Below the pieces are notes generated by a model, which saw nothing but the letters and a program-made list of their open reading frames with translations, searched no databases and was not told where the DNA came from. DNA of 5,539 nt from Candidatus Fermentibacteraceae bacterium (GTDB lineage Bacteria; Fermentibacterota; Fermentibacteria; Fermentibacterales; JCC-6): NCBI GenBank assembly GCA_029932015.1, contig JAOZQW010000164.1:1-5539 (forward strand). The letters run 5' to 3'. The first letter of the stretch is position 1, and every line of letters begins with the position of its first letter. The translations under genes and the position numbers were made by a program. Shown here one piece after another: positions 1 through 5,539 of the stretch.

Positions 1-2
1 CA

Positions 3-1052
3 AGGGCCGGTAGAGCCCTGGGTGAGATACACTCTCTCTCATGCCGAAAGCTATACCTGGAAGCCTTCCTATCGAGCAGGACAGCCAACGCAGAAAAGAT
101 CCAGCTCCTTTCCAAACTCAAGCGTTCGATGTGGGAGCACTGCGCAATCTTTCTTGAGAAGACCAACCCTGATATCCTGCACGAGAACATCGGTCTCTTC
201 CTCTCTGACCCTTCGGAGACGGACAGGTTCCTGTGGGCTCTCTCATATTGCGCCGAGAGCGAGTCGCCTCTTGATGCCCCCTCCGGCAGGGAGCATCTTG
301 AACTCCTTCTGCGCAACCTTGTTTTTGCCAAAGCCGAGACCCAGAAAAGGGTCATCGGACTCCTGCTGGGTACTCTGAAAGAGGAACTGGATTCGTATCT
401 GGCCTCCAGCGACACCCGATTGCTCCTGAACCTTCTCGACTCCCTCGATGGCAGTCTCACCGCCCACAGAGAGGGCCTCTTCCTTGCGGTGAACCGGGAA
501 CTGGCGAAACGCAAGGAATCCAAACCGGTCGAGAGGCAGCTCCGCCGTTTCTGGGAGACTGAACTGCTTTTCTCAAGCAAGGCTTCAATTGAGCGCAGGA
601 TAGATGAGATTCTCCACCTCCGACAGGTCGACATCCCGGCTGCCGCCGATGCTATCGGTGTGGCTGCGTCCCATGGTGACCTGTCAGAGAACGCCGAGTA
701 CGCAGCTGCCATTGAAAGGCGTGATCTGCTCCTGGACAAGCTCCGCCGCTGGGAGGAGGAGATGGAGAGATACAGACCATATCCAGAGATCGAGATCTCC
801 GCCTCCATCTGCTCCCCGGGAACAAGAGTGAGGCTGGCGGTCCCTGACAGGCTTGACATCCCCGAAAAGGAACTGGAACTCGTCGGCCCTCTCGATGCCG
901 ATCCTGCGAATGGAAAAATCAATTACCGTGCCCCCCTCGGAAGCATTCTTCTGGGAAGATCACCGGGCGACATGATAGAGCTCCCCCTGGATGAAGACCT
1001 GAGCTGGGAGGTTATCGGCCTTGAGGTTCTTGAAGAGGTAAGCGGCTCTTGA
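3..1052 (+). CDS. greA: GreA-type transcription elongation factor with long N-terminal extension (5' end outside window)
   Basis: The frame is open from base 3 with no stop, so the first ATG (129) is internal and the gene starts upstream; 349 codons are visible. Numbering from base 3, residues about 1-185 are a leucine-rich, probably all-helical region that I do not recognise. Residues about 191-258 match the GreA coiled coil, including GDLSENAEY; Asp226 and Glu229 align with the acidic tip pair (Asp41/Glu44 in E. coli GreA) that enters the RNA polymerase secondary channel and promotes cleavage of backtracked RNA. Residues about 270-346 match the FKBP-like C-terminal domain (a VGPLDAD..NGKI..APLG..LLG...GD pattern). 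Ordinary GreA has about 158 residues; long forms of 700-900 residues are known in chlamydiae and spirochaetes, and this looks like that type. The stop overlaps the next start (TTGA). The Gre assignment is secure; the role of the extension is unknown. Confidence 0.9.
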   Translation, partial: RAGRALGEIHSLSCRKLYLEAFLSSRTANAEKIQLLSKLKRSMWEHCAIFLEKTNPDILHENIGLFLSDPSETDRFLWALSYCAESESPLDAPSGREHLELLLRNLVFAKAETQKRVIGLLLGTLKEELDSYLASSDTRLLLNLLDSLDGSLTAHREGLFLAVNRELAKRKESKPVERQLRRFWETELLFSSKASIERRIDEILHLRQVDIPAAADAIGVAASHGDLSENAEYAAAIERRDLLLDKLRRWEEEMERYRPYPEIEISASICSPGTRVRLAVPDRLDIPEKELELVGPLDADPANGKINYRAPLGSILLGRSPGDMIELPLDEDLSWEVIGLEVLEEVSGS

Positions 1053-1333
1053 TCTGTTTCAGGTGCGGGTTGGAGTACGATTCGCAGGCCATCGGGTTCA
1101 AGGCCGTCTGTTCCAGGTGTGAATCCTGGCTTCACTCATGCCGCCAGTGCAGTCTGTTCGACTCCAACGCCAGCCGCTGCAGGTCACTGACAACTGAATC
1201 CGTGAAAGACCGGGAGGGGCTTAATTACTGCGAGGAATTCGTTCCTGGAAATGCTCCCTCCGAAGCTGGATCGAAACCCTCCGCCGAAGTCACAAGAGAG
1301 AGCTTCAACAGGCTCTTCGGGGAATCTGACTGA
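1049..1333 (+). CDS. Small eight-cysteine, probably zinc-binding protein of unknown function
   Basis: This 94-residue protein has Cys at 3, 6, 21, 24, 31, 34, 44 and 61, including three CxxC pairs, which suggests one or two structural zinc sites. The central part (CRQC..FD.....CR......V.D.E..NYCEEF, residues 31-64) resembles a conserved uncharacterised bacterial family as I remember it; I cannot confirm this by search. The tail (residues 65-94) is polar, ending in a short helix-like stretch, FNRLFG. The start is TTG at 1049: an in-frame stop at 1031-1033 excludes anything earlier, and any later start would lose the first CxxC pair. An AGAGG ribosome binding site lies at 1034-1038. The start overlaps the greA stop by four bases and the stop shares one base with the ligase ATG, so translation is probably coupled. 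There is no signal peptide, so it is probably cytoplasmic. That the gene is real is well supported; its function is not. Confidence 0.85.
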   Translation: MICFRCGLEYDSQAIGFKAVCSRCESWLHSCRQCSLFDSNASRCRSLTTESVKDREGLNYCEEFVPGNAPSEAGSKPSAEVTRESFNRLFGESD

Positions 1334-2799
1334 TGAGCGTATTGACCGGAGACAGGCTCACTGGCAGCAATGTCGAGGGCAGATGCAGACTTGGTCCATG
1401 GACAGCCCTTCTGCTTCTTCTTCTCACCGCTTCATATCTGTTGCTCCTCACTATGCTTCCCTCTTCTCTGAGGATGGTCCTCTTTGCAGGAGGGGCCATA
1501 GTCATTCTCGGCTTCTGGAATCCAACTCCCGGGTTCTGGCTGCCAGTAATGCCCTTTATTTTTCTCTTCGGTGGAAGCACTTTCGAAATGGGGGAGTTCA
1601 ATCCTTCTGTACTGACGCTGGCAATGATGGTCTTCCTGGGATTCTATCTTCTTCATATGGCTCTCTGGAACGAGAAACTGCCACCTAAAACACCTGTCAT
1701 CAAACTGGCCTTTCTTGCTCTGCTGATCCAGGTCGTCAGCATAGCTGTATCTATCCACGTCCAGGGGCAGTACGCCTGGAATGCAATCCGCGAGGGAAGC
1801 AGTGTCTTCCTCTTCATGCCAATGGTCTTCATTGTTCCGGGTCTGTGCAGAAACAGGAATAGTATCAACCACCTTGCCCGGGCGCTGGTCATTGTTCTCT
1901 TCATTGCGGGTCTGGGGGGAGTTATCGAATTCTTCTCCATTACCTCCTTCTCCAGAGTGGACATGTCCCTCGGCTACATCTACAGGGGACGAGTGACCTC
2001 TTTTCTGGGTAATCCGAATGTTTTTGCCGGCTACCTAGAACTCTCAATTCCATTAGCCCTTGCGGTGGGGCTCTGGTCGACTTCCAGGAAGTGGAAGATC
2101 ATTTCCTACTCGGCCGTTGCACTGGGACTTCTCAGTGTTCTCTACACCTTCTCGCGGGGGGGGCTGCTCGCTGTGACACTCGGGGCTGGAGCCGTCCTTC
2201 TCTACCGCTTCCGCAGAAGGCCCTGGATCCCTGTGATCATTGGCTGCCTCTTCGTCGCGCTTCTTCTTACAAATGCCAGCGTCTTCGAGCGCCAGGTCAG
2301 CTTCTTTAAAAATCCACAGGAGCTTGCCAGTCAGCCCACGCTGCTTCACCGCTACGTTACCTACAAGGGTTACATGAATCAGTTCATGGATGCTCCTGTT
2401 ACCGGTATTGGCTGGGGCGCGAGGGAATTCTTCTGGGGAAGAACCCGCCTGTACAGCTTCTGGGAGGTAAGGCACTCGGTAAGCACCGGACCCATCCGTG
2501 TATTCGGGGGGCTCAACAGTCTCTTTTTCTCTCACGCAGTGAAGGGAGGAATCATCTCTCTGATCGCTCTGCTGCTGATAATGCTTGCTGCTGCGAAGGC
2601 GGCTCTCTCCGCTCTATCTTCTGTTCCATTCCCATGGGCCGTGGGGCTGGGCGCCGGGCTTCTTGGCTTCGCCCTGCATCAGACCATGGACAACTTCCTT
2701 TACTGGCCCCAGACGAACAGCTTCTTCTGGCTCACAGTCGGACTGCTCGTGGCGGTTGGGTGCTTCAGGTTCGGGACGGAGGAGGACGAATCGGAATGA
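1333..2799 (+). CDS. O-antigen ligase/polymerase-family (Wzy_C type) integral membrane protein
   Basis: A 488-residue protein with about 12-14 hydrophobic segments and a large polar loop at about residues 316-400, the layout of WaaL ligases and Wzy polymerases. These enzymes act on the periplasmic side, moving glycan from undecaprenyl diphosphate to lipid A core, another acceptor, or a growing chain. Family signatures seen: RVTSFLGNPNVFAGYLELSIPLALA (about 218-242) in two adjoining stretches, then TFSRGG with Arg275 in the position of the essential arginine, and an LNSLFF...GGI segment (394-405) after the big loop. Normally this last element begins His-Asn; here it is Leu394-Asn395, with a His only at 401. 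ATG at 1333 overlaps the previous stop by one base; only a weak GGGGA precedes it, consistent with coupled translation. The gene contains an eight-G tract. Ligase versus polymerase versus other glycan transferase cannot be decided from sequence alone. Confidence 0.88.
   Translation: MSVLTGDRLTGSNVEGRCRLGPWTALLLLLLTASYLLLLTMLPSSLRMVLFAGGAIVILGFWNPTPGFWLPVMPFIFLFGGSTFEMGEFNPSVLTLAMMVFLGFYLLHMALWNEKLPPKTPVIKLAFLALLIQVVSIAVSIHVQGQYAWNAIREGSSVFLFMPMVFIVPGLCRNRNSINHLARALVIVLFIAGLGGVIEFFSITSFSRVDMSLGYIYRGRVTSFLGNPNVFAGYLELSIPLALAVGLWSTSRKWKIISYSAVALGLLSVLYTFSRGGLLAVTLGAGAVLLYRFRRRPWIPVIIGCLFVALLLTNASVFERQVSFFKNPQELASQPTLLHRYVTYKGYMNQFMDAPVTGIGWGAREFFWGRTRLYSFWEVRHSVSTGPIRVFGGLNSLFFSHAVKGGIISLIALLLIMLAAAKAALSALSSVPFPWAVGLGAGLLGFALHQTMDNFLYWPQTNSFFWLTVGLLVAVGCFRFGTEEDESE
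2156..2163 (+). repeat. Eight-G homopolymer inside the ligase gene
   Basis: Eight consecutive G lie within the codons for the conserved Ser-Arg-Gly-Gly. Two six-G runs occur in the same gene at 1914-1919 and 2506-2511. Gain of one G would shift reading into a frame that stops at 2307-2309; loss of one G would reach TGA at 2174-2176. A slip either way therefore truncates the protein before its large loop and last membrane segments. Confidence 0.9.
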
Positions 2800-2831
2800 A
2801 GCTCCGTATAGACAACATAAATGTGCTTCAT
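2796..2831. terminator. Inverted repeat at the convergent junction (left)
   Basis: A perfect seven-base inverted repeat, ATGAAGC (2796-2802) and GCTTCAT (2825-2831), with a 22-base loop, overlaps the ligase stop. No T-run follows on either strand, so it is not a classical intrinsic terminator. Its place between converging genes is the main reason to list it. Confidence 0.3.
2812..2825 (+). repeat. Left copy of imperfect direct repeat bracketing the GT2 gene
   Basis: ACAACATAAATGTG here matches ACAGCATAAGAATGTG at 3832-3847 with one mismatch and a two-base gap. The copies lie about 1 kb apart in the spacers on either side of the reversed glycosyltransferase gene. A chance match between two AT-rich spacers is possible. 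Confidence 0.4.
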
Positions 2832-2837
2832 GCCTAT

Positions 2838-2870
2838 CCGTATCAGGCGCATCCCTTTATCTGATACCGG
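2838..2870. terminator. Inverted repeat at the convergent junction (right)
   Basis: CCGTATCAG (2838-2846) pairs with CTGATACCGG (2861-2870) through nine base pairs and one bulged C, around a 14-base loop that includes the stop codon of the minus-strand glycosyltransferase. It could end or protect transcripts from either side. No T-run follows on either strand, so a terminator role is tentative. Confidence 0.35.
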
Positions 2871-3774
2871 CAAGCTTTCGAAGGACCGCTTCGTTCTCTG
2901 TTCTTCCGACGTGCCCGTCGATGTATCCACGCCATATCCAGGGGATGAGCCCCGGACCCTGCCACAGCAAAAACTTGACGGTCTTCACCAGCAGTACCGC
3001 ACTGATATACAGATCGAACCGGAGACGCTGTGAGGTTGAGAGCATCTCCCGCGAAAGGATGATCCTGTTCCTCTCGGAGAAATAGACGGGCAGATTCGCG
3101 AGCTCCCCGCCGCTGGCTGCTGATACATGGTGGATTACTCCCTCGCAGGGAACGACCCGGATGGAGAGTCCTCTGTTCCTGACCCTGAAACAGAGTTCAG
3201 CATCTTCATAGTACATGAAATAGCCGCTCGGAAAGCCGCCGGTCTCCTTAAACAGAGAGCTTCTCACCATCATCGCGCAGCCGGAGACAAAATCCACTTC
3301 GTACGGTACCGCAGGCAATGAACTCCTCGAAGGATACATATCCTGCCTGAATCGCATTTTCAGAGGACTGAACCGGCCTCCTGCGCTCCAGACCCTGTCA
3401 GGGGCGGAGGCAAGCATCACCGGAGGCGCCACTATCCCCGCCTCGGGATGATCCTCCAGATAGCCGGTGAGCAGGGATATTGTGTCCGGAGCGGTCTCGG
3501 CATCATTGTTGAGGAAGAAAGTATACTTCGAGCCTCCTTCTGCAGAAGAGAGGCTGAATCCCACATTATTTCCCTCTGCAAAGCCGAGGTTGGTCTCCTG
3601 CCTGCTGAATACGAGGTTCGGCATCGAAGATGTCCATGCAGGGACTTCGCCGGGAGAAGCGTTGTCCACCAGAACTATCCGTACATCGACCCCCCTGGAA
3701 GCAAGCAGAGTATCAATACAGCGACGGGTCAGATCCCATTGCCCGTAGTTGACAAGAACTGCACTGACTTCTAT
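2857..3774 (-). CDS. Family 2 glycosyltransferase (rhamnosyltransferase-like), probable ATA start
   Basis: The product has 305 residues counted from ATA at 3774-3772. It is a GT-A fold sugar transferase that would add a nucleotide-activated sugar to a lipid-linked glycan in the cytoplasm. In order: the first strand VSAVLVNYG (3-11), VDNAS with Asp37, NLGFAEGNN (62-70), the DxD-like LNNDA with Asp91, a VSGCAMMVR core segment (163-171), YYEDAELCFR with Glu190-Asp191, and His215-His216. This pattern matches WbbL-like rhamnosyltransferases, though the sugar cannot be fixed. The first conventional start, GTG at 3669, falls inside the VDNAS nucleotide-binding strand and would remove 35 conserved residues. 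Upstream in frame, from the stop at 3813-3811, there is no ATG, GTG or TTG. ATA follows GGAGGT by six bases and gives exactly the usual family N-terminus. The family call is firm; the start codon is inferred. Confidence 0.88.
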   Translation of the reverse strand: MEVSAVLVNYGQWDLTRRCIDTLLASRGVDVRIVLVDNASPGEVPAWTSSMPNLVFSRQETNLGFAEGNNVGFSLSSAEGGSKYTFFLNNDAETAPDTISLLTGYLEDHPEAGIVAPPVMLASAPDRVWSAGGRFSPLKMRFRQDMYPSRSSLPAVPYEVDFVSGCAMMVRSSLFKETGGFPSGYFMYYEDAELCFRVRNRGLSIRVVPCEGVIHHVSAASGGELANLPVYFSERNRIILSREMLSTSQRLRFDLYISAVLLVKTVKFLLWQGPGLIPWIWRGYIDGHVGRTENEAVLRKLAGIR

Positions 3775-3778
3775 GAGG

Positions 3779-3802
3779 TTACCTCCGGTTTCCTCGAGGC
3801 AT
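3779..3802 (-). other. Seven-codon upstream reading frame overlapping the GT2 ribosome binding site
   Basis: Minus-strand ATG at 3802-3800 opens MPRGNRR and ends at TAA (3781-3779), which overlaps the GGAGGT site and ends four bases before the ATA. Three of its seven codons are arginine (CGA, CGG, AGG). It has no clear ribosome binding site of its own. It could be a leader peptide that couples or tunes translation of the glycosyltransferase, or a chance frame. Confidence 0.25.
3781..3786 (-). promoter_or_regulatory. Ribosome binding site that fixes the ATA start
   Basis: On the minus strand this reads GGAGGT, a near-perfect anti-16S match, followed by AACCTC and then ATA at 3774-3772. The spacing is optimal and no ATG, GTG or TTG lies nearby in frame. 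Confidence 0.7.
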
Positions 3803-3825
3803 GGCAGGTATTAGTGTTGGAATTG

Positions 3826-3834
3826 AATATAACA
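3826..3834 (-). promoter_or_regulatory. Candidate extended -10 promoter for the GT2 gene
   Basis: On the minus strand this reads TGTTATATT, which fits the extended -10 pattern TGnTATATT. Transcription would start near 3818-3820, about 45 bases before the ATA. No good -35 box lies 16-18 bases upstream, which is tolerable for an extended -10. The same AT-rich patch reads TATAAC on the plus strand (3828-3833) and could serve the divergent gene, but it too lacks a -35. Confidence 0.35.
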
Positions 3835-3847
3835 GCATAAGAATGTG
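3832..3847 (+). repeat. Right copy of imperfect direct repeat bracketing the GT2 gene
   Basis: ACAGCATAAGAATGTG is the partner of 2812-2825. It overlaps the end of the candidate minus-strand promoter and ends just before the start of the family 4 glycosyltransferase. Confidence 0.4.
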
Positions 3848-3851
3848 AGGT

Positions 3852-5045
3852 GTGGTGACCGATCCGCTTAGACTGGCAGTCTTCCTTCACCTTCCGAGCG
3901 GGGGTGGTATCCGGGTGGCAGGGCAGATGATCGGCGAGTTGTCCCGAACATTCAGCATCACTGTTCATCAGCCTGAAGACTCATCGTTGCTCGATGTCCC
4001 AGGAGAAGTGGATCTAAGGGTATGGCCCTTCCCCGCTGGGAAGAGGCTCTCTGGCGCAAGACGGCTTATGGCCCCTCTGACGCTGCGTTCAAGACTGCAG
4101 GCGTTTGACCGGCTATGCAGGAGCGTGGCCCGTGAGATCGATTCGGGAGCCGATGCAGTGCTGGTTCACAATTCGATGCTGGTCGCTGCCCCGCCGATCC
4201 TGCGTTATCTGAAAACACCATCCGTCTATTTCTGCTACGAGTATCCCAGACATATCTACGAGCCGGACCTGATCCAGCGGGTGTCAGGGAGATCCGCCCG
4301 CCTTCTTCTTGCTCCCCTGCGCCGAATGGAAAAGAAGATGGACCTGCTTGCCGTCTCTTCTGCCGGAAGGATCGTGACTTTCTCCAACTGGATGGGCAGA
4401 CTCGTTAAGAACATCTATGGACGGACCCCGGAGATAATCCATCCGGGAGTCGACCTGCGCACATTCCATCCTGTTCCCTCTGCAAAGGGCTCCGGCTTCG
4501 TTCTCAGCGTCGGCGCTCTCTGGCCCTTCAAGGGACATGAAATGGCGGTGAATTCGGTCGCCATCCTGCCTGAAGCGGAGAGACCAGCCCTTGTGATCGT
4601 TGCTGACAGAGGACTTCAACCGTATCGGGAAACTCTCGATATGCTCGCCCGTCAGAAGGGGGTCGATCTCTGCATCAGGGAAAAGATATCCGACCGGGAG
4701 CTGAGGGGACTCTACTCGGCTGCGCTGGCCGTTCTTTGCTGTCAGCACAAAGAGCCATACGGACTTGTTCCTCTGGAGGCCATGGCCTGCGGAACTCCAG
4801 TCGTCGCGGTCTCTGAGGGAGGCTTCACCGACAACATCATCGACGGGAGGACGGGCCTTCTGGTAGAGAGGGACCCCGTCCGAATGGCAGGGGCTTTGTC
4901 CAGCCTGATGTCTGAAGGCGACCTTCGCAGGCGGCTCATAACCGAGGGGCTCGATTTCGTATCAACTGCAAGGAGAATTGATTCAGCAGGAGCCCGGCTC
5001 GCCGATATCATCGCCGATTCCATCGTCTCTCAACATATTCCATAG
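3852..5045 (+). CDS. Family 4 glycosyltransferase (GT-B, group 1)
   Basis: A 397-residue retaining-type glycosyltransferase of the usual length. The N-terminal Rossmann half opens with LRLAVFLHLPSGGGIRVAG (residues 6-24), the glycine-rich acceptor-side loop. The C-terminal half begins near IIHPGVD (195-201) and carries VGALWPFKG with Lys227 for the nucleotide-sugar phosphates. It then has the EX7E motif, Glu301 and Glu309 in EPYGLVPLE, followed by ACGTPVVA and SEGG. The Arg often found just before the KG motif is Ala here, a common variation. It has no membrane span and would act at the inner face of the membrane on a lipid-linked glycan; donor and acceptor are unknown. The start is GTG at 3852 or the next codon GTG at 3855; GAGG at 3847-3850 suits 3855 slightly better. 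An in-frame stop at 3846-3848 excludes earlier starts. It is divergent from the family 2 gene across about 77 bases. Confidence 0.93.
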   Translation: MVTDPLRLAVFLHLPSGGGIRVAGQMIGELSRTFSITVHQPEDSSLLDVPGEVDLRVWPFPAGKRLSGARRLMAPLTLRSRLQAFDRLCRSVAREIDSGADAVLVHNSMLVAAPPILRYLKTPSVYFCYEYPRHIYEPDLIQRVSGRSARLLLAPLRRMEKKMDLLAVSSAGRIVTFSNWMGRLVKNIYGRTPEIIHPGVDLRTFHPVPSAKGSGFVLSVGALWPFKGHEMAVNSVAILPEAERPALVIVADRGLQPYRETLDMLARQKGVDLCIREKISDRELRGLYSAALAVLCCQHKEPYGLVPLEAMACGTPVVAVSEGGFTDNIIDGRTGLLVERDPVRMAGALSSLMSEGDLRRRLITEGLDFVSTARRIDSAGARLADIIADSIVSQHIP

Positions 5046-5082
5046 CACTCAGCGCAGTTCCGGCGCAGAATTGAAAGGCTTC

Positions 5083-5090
5083 GGAAGGAG
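5083..5090 (+). promoter_or_regulatory. Ribosome binding site of the flavodoxin-like gene
   Basis: GGAAGGAG ends three bases before ATG at 5094. The spacing is slightly short, but the match is strong and no better start exists between the previous stop (same frame, 5043-5045) and this ATG. Confidence 0.65.
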
Positions 5091-5093
5091 CAT

Positions 5094-5539
5094 ATGGATT
5101 CCCGCCGTATCGTCCTCTGCTGGTTTTCAGGCACGGGGAACACCCAACTGATCATACGAGAGATGGTCCGTTCTTTCGAGGCGGCCGACCTCGAAGTGAC
5201 CGAGCACCGCATCGCTCTGGGCAGCTCTCCCTTGCTTCCAGCAGGCACTGCTCTCGGCATCGGGTTCCCTGTAGCCTATCAGTCCACATATCCCTTCATC
5301 TGGGATTTCGTCGACCGCCTCCCTCCGGGAGATGGCAGGGAAGCCTTCATGGTGGATACTCTGGGCGGCTTTTCAGGCGGGATAGTGGGCCCCCTCGGAG
5401 CGCTGCTGAGAAAGAAGGGCTACCGGACCATCGGCGCTATGGAGATCCGCATGCCTATGAACTTCTCCAGGACTGAGAAAGGCAGGGACAGGGACCACAC
5501 CGTCATAAGCAGGGGAATAGACAGAGCTGAGTCCTTCGC
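5094..5539 (+). CDS. Flavodoxin-fold protein resembling EFR1-family flavodoxin/ferredoxin (3' end outside window)
   Basis: 148 codons are visible and the frame is still open at the window end. The N-terminus RRIVLCWFSGTGNT (residues 4-17) is a flavodoxin FMN-phosphate loop (SGTGNT, 12-17). It is followed by GFPVAYQSTYPFIWDFVDRLP (57-77), VDTLGGFSGG (87-96) and IRMPMNF (118-124). The FP..Y....P...F...LP segment, the T.GG.SGG loop and the MP.N(Y/F) motif are typical of the flavodoxin half of EFR1-type proteins, which continue into a two-[4Fe-4S] ferredoxin domain. That domain would lie beyond the window, so whether it is present here is unknown. It is probably a cytoplasmic electron carrier or FMN-binding redox protein. 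It starts 48 bases after the family 4 glycosyltransferase and may share its transcript; no terminator is visible in the gap. An FMN-binding flavodoxin-like protein is well supported; EFR1 is the best guess. Confidence 0.8.
   Translation, partial: MDSRRIVLCWFSGTGNTQLIIREMVRSFEAADLEVTEHRIALGSSPLLPAGTALGIGFPVAYQSTYPFIWDFVDRLPPGDGREAFMVDTLGGFSGGIVGPLGALLRKKGYRTIGAMEIRMPMNFSRTEKGRDRDHTVISRGIDRAESF

Noticed and set aside
22..378. 118-codon plus-strand frame with a GTG start at the left edge
   Set aside because: It overlaps the greA frame, which is open from base 3 and has clear family motifs; the product is Ser/Arg-rich with no recognisable domain.
1432..1872. 146-codon minus-strand frame inside the ligase gene
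   Set aside because: It is the antisense shadow of hydrophobic codons, giving a highly charged product with no motif.
2585..3085. 166-codon plus-strand frame across the ligase 3' end and the convergent gene
   Set aside because: It overlaps two well-supported genes in other frames, and its product is Arg/Ser-rich and low in recognisable features.
3667..3669. GTG at 3669 as the start of the family 2 glycosyltransferase
   Set aside because: It lies inside the VDNAS strand; 35 upstream in-frame residues match the family N-terminus, and the strong ribosome binding site is about 110 bases away.
3448..3840. 130-codon plus-strand frame opposite the family 2 glycosyltransferase
   Set aside because: It is antisense to a gene with strong motifs, has no convincing ribosome binding site, and its length follows from codon bias on the other strand.
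3843..3848. ATG at 3843 as the start of the family 4 glycosyltransferase
   Set aside because: It is in frame but is followed at once by TGA, so initiation there gives no product.
5071..5076. TTGAAA as a -35 box for the flavodoxin-like gene
   Set aside because: The matching -10 position falls inside the coding sequence (around 5094-5099) and has no TATAAT-like hexamer.

Overview
The window is gene-dense bacterial DNA of moderately high GC. I see no RNA gene, CRISPR array, insertion sequence or origin, and no stretch over 300 bases without a gene. Six genes are supported, two of them cut by the window edges. A large-type GreA and a surface-polysaccharide ligase suggest a Gram-negative-like, two-membrane bacterium. 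GreA with a long N-terminal extension is known from chlamydiae and spirochaetes and occurs in related uncultured lineages. I cannot name the phylum from sequence alone. Arginine codons AGG and AGA are used often throughout, with no abrupt composition change between genes.

Left block (1-2799, + strand): three tightly overlapping genes. The first is the C-terminal part of a GreA-type transcription elongation factor with a long helical N-terminal extension. The second is a 94-residue protein with eight cysteines, started by TTG inside the GreA stop (TTGA). The third is a polytopic O-antigen ligase/polymerase-type membrane protein that starts on the last base of the previous stop (TGATG). These overlaps suggest one translationally coupled transcript.

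Middle (2800-3851): a family 2 glycosyltransferase lies on the opposite strand, convergent to the ligase and divergent from the next gene. Its conserved N-terminus begins upstream of every ATG, GTG or TTG in its frame. The best start is an ATA codon six bases after a perfect GGAGGT. A seven-codon ATG reading frame ends inside that ribosome binding site. The convergent junction carries two inverted repeats, and the divergent junction is a short AT-rich spacer with a candidate extended -10 promoter. An imperfect short direct repeat brackets the gene.

Right block (3852-5539, + strand): a family 4 glycosyltransferase, then after 48 bases the start of a flavodoxin-fold protein resembling the N-terminal half of EFR1-type flavodoxin/ferredoxin proteins, cut by the window end.

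Working together: the two glycosyltransferases would build a lipid-linked glycan on the cytoplasmic face, and the ligase-type protein would polymerise or transfer the flipped glycan. The GreA, cysteine-rich and flavodoxin-like genes look like neighbours rather than members of that pathway. The points most worth a second look are the ATA start, the eight-G tract in the ligase gene and the missing His in its usual His-Asn motif. I found no convincing wholly new multi-gene system.
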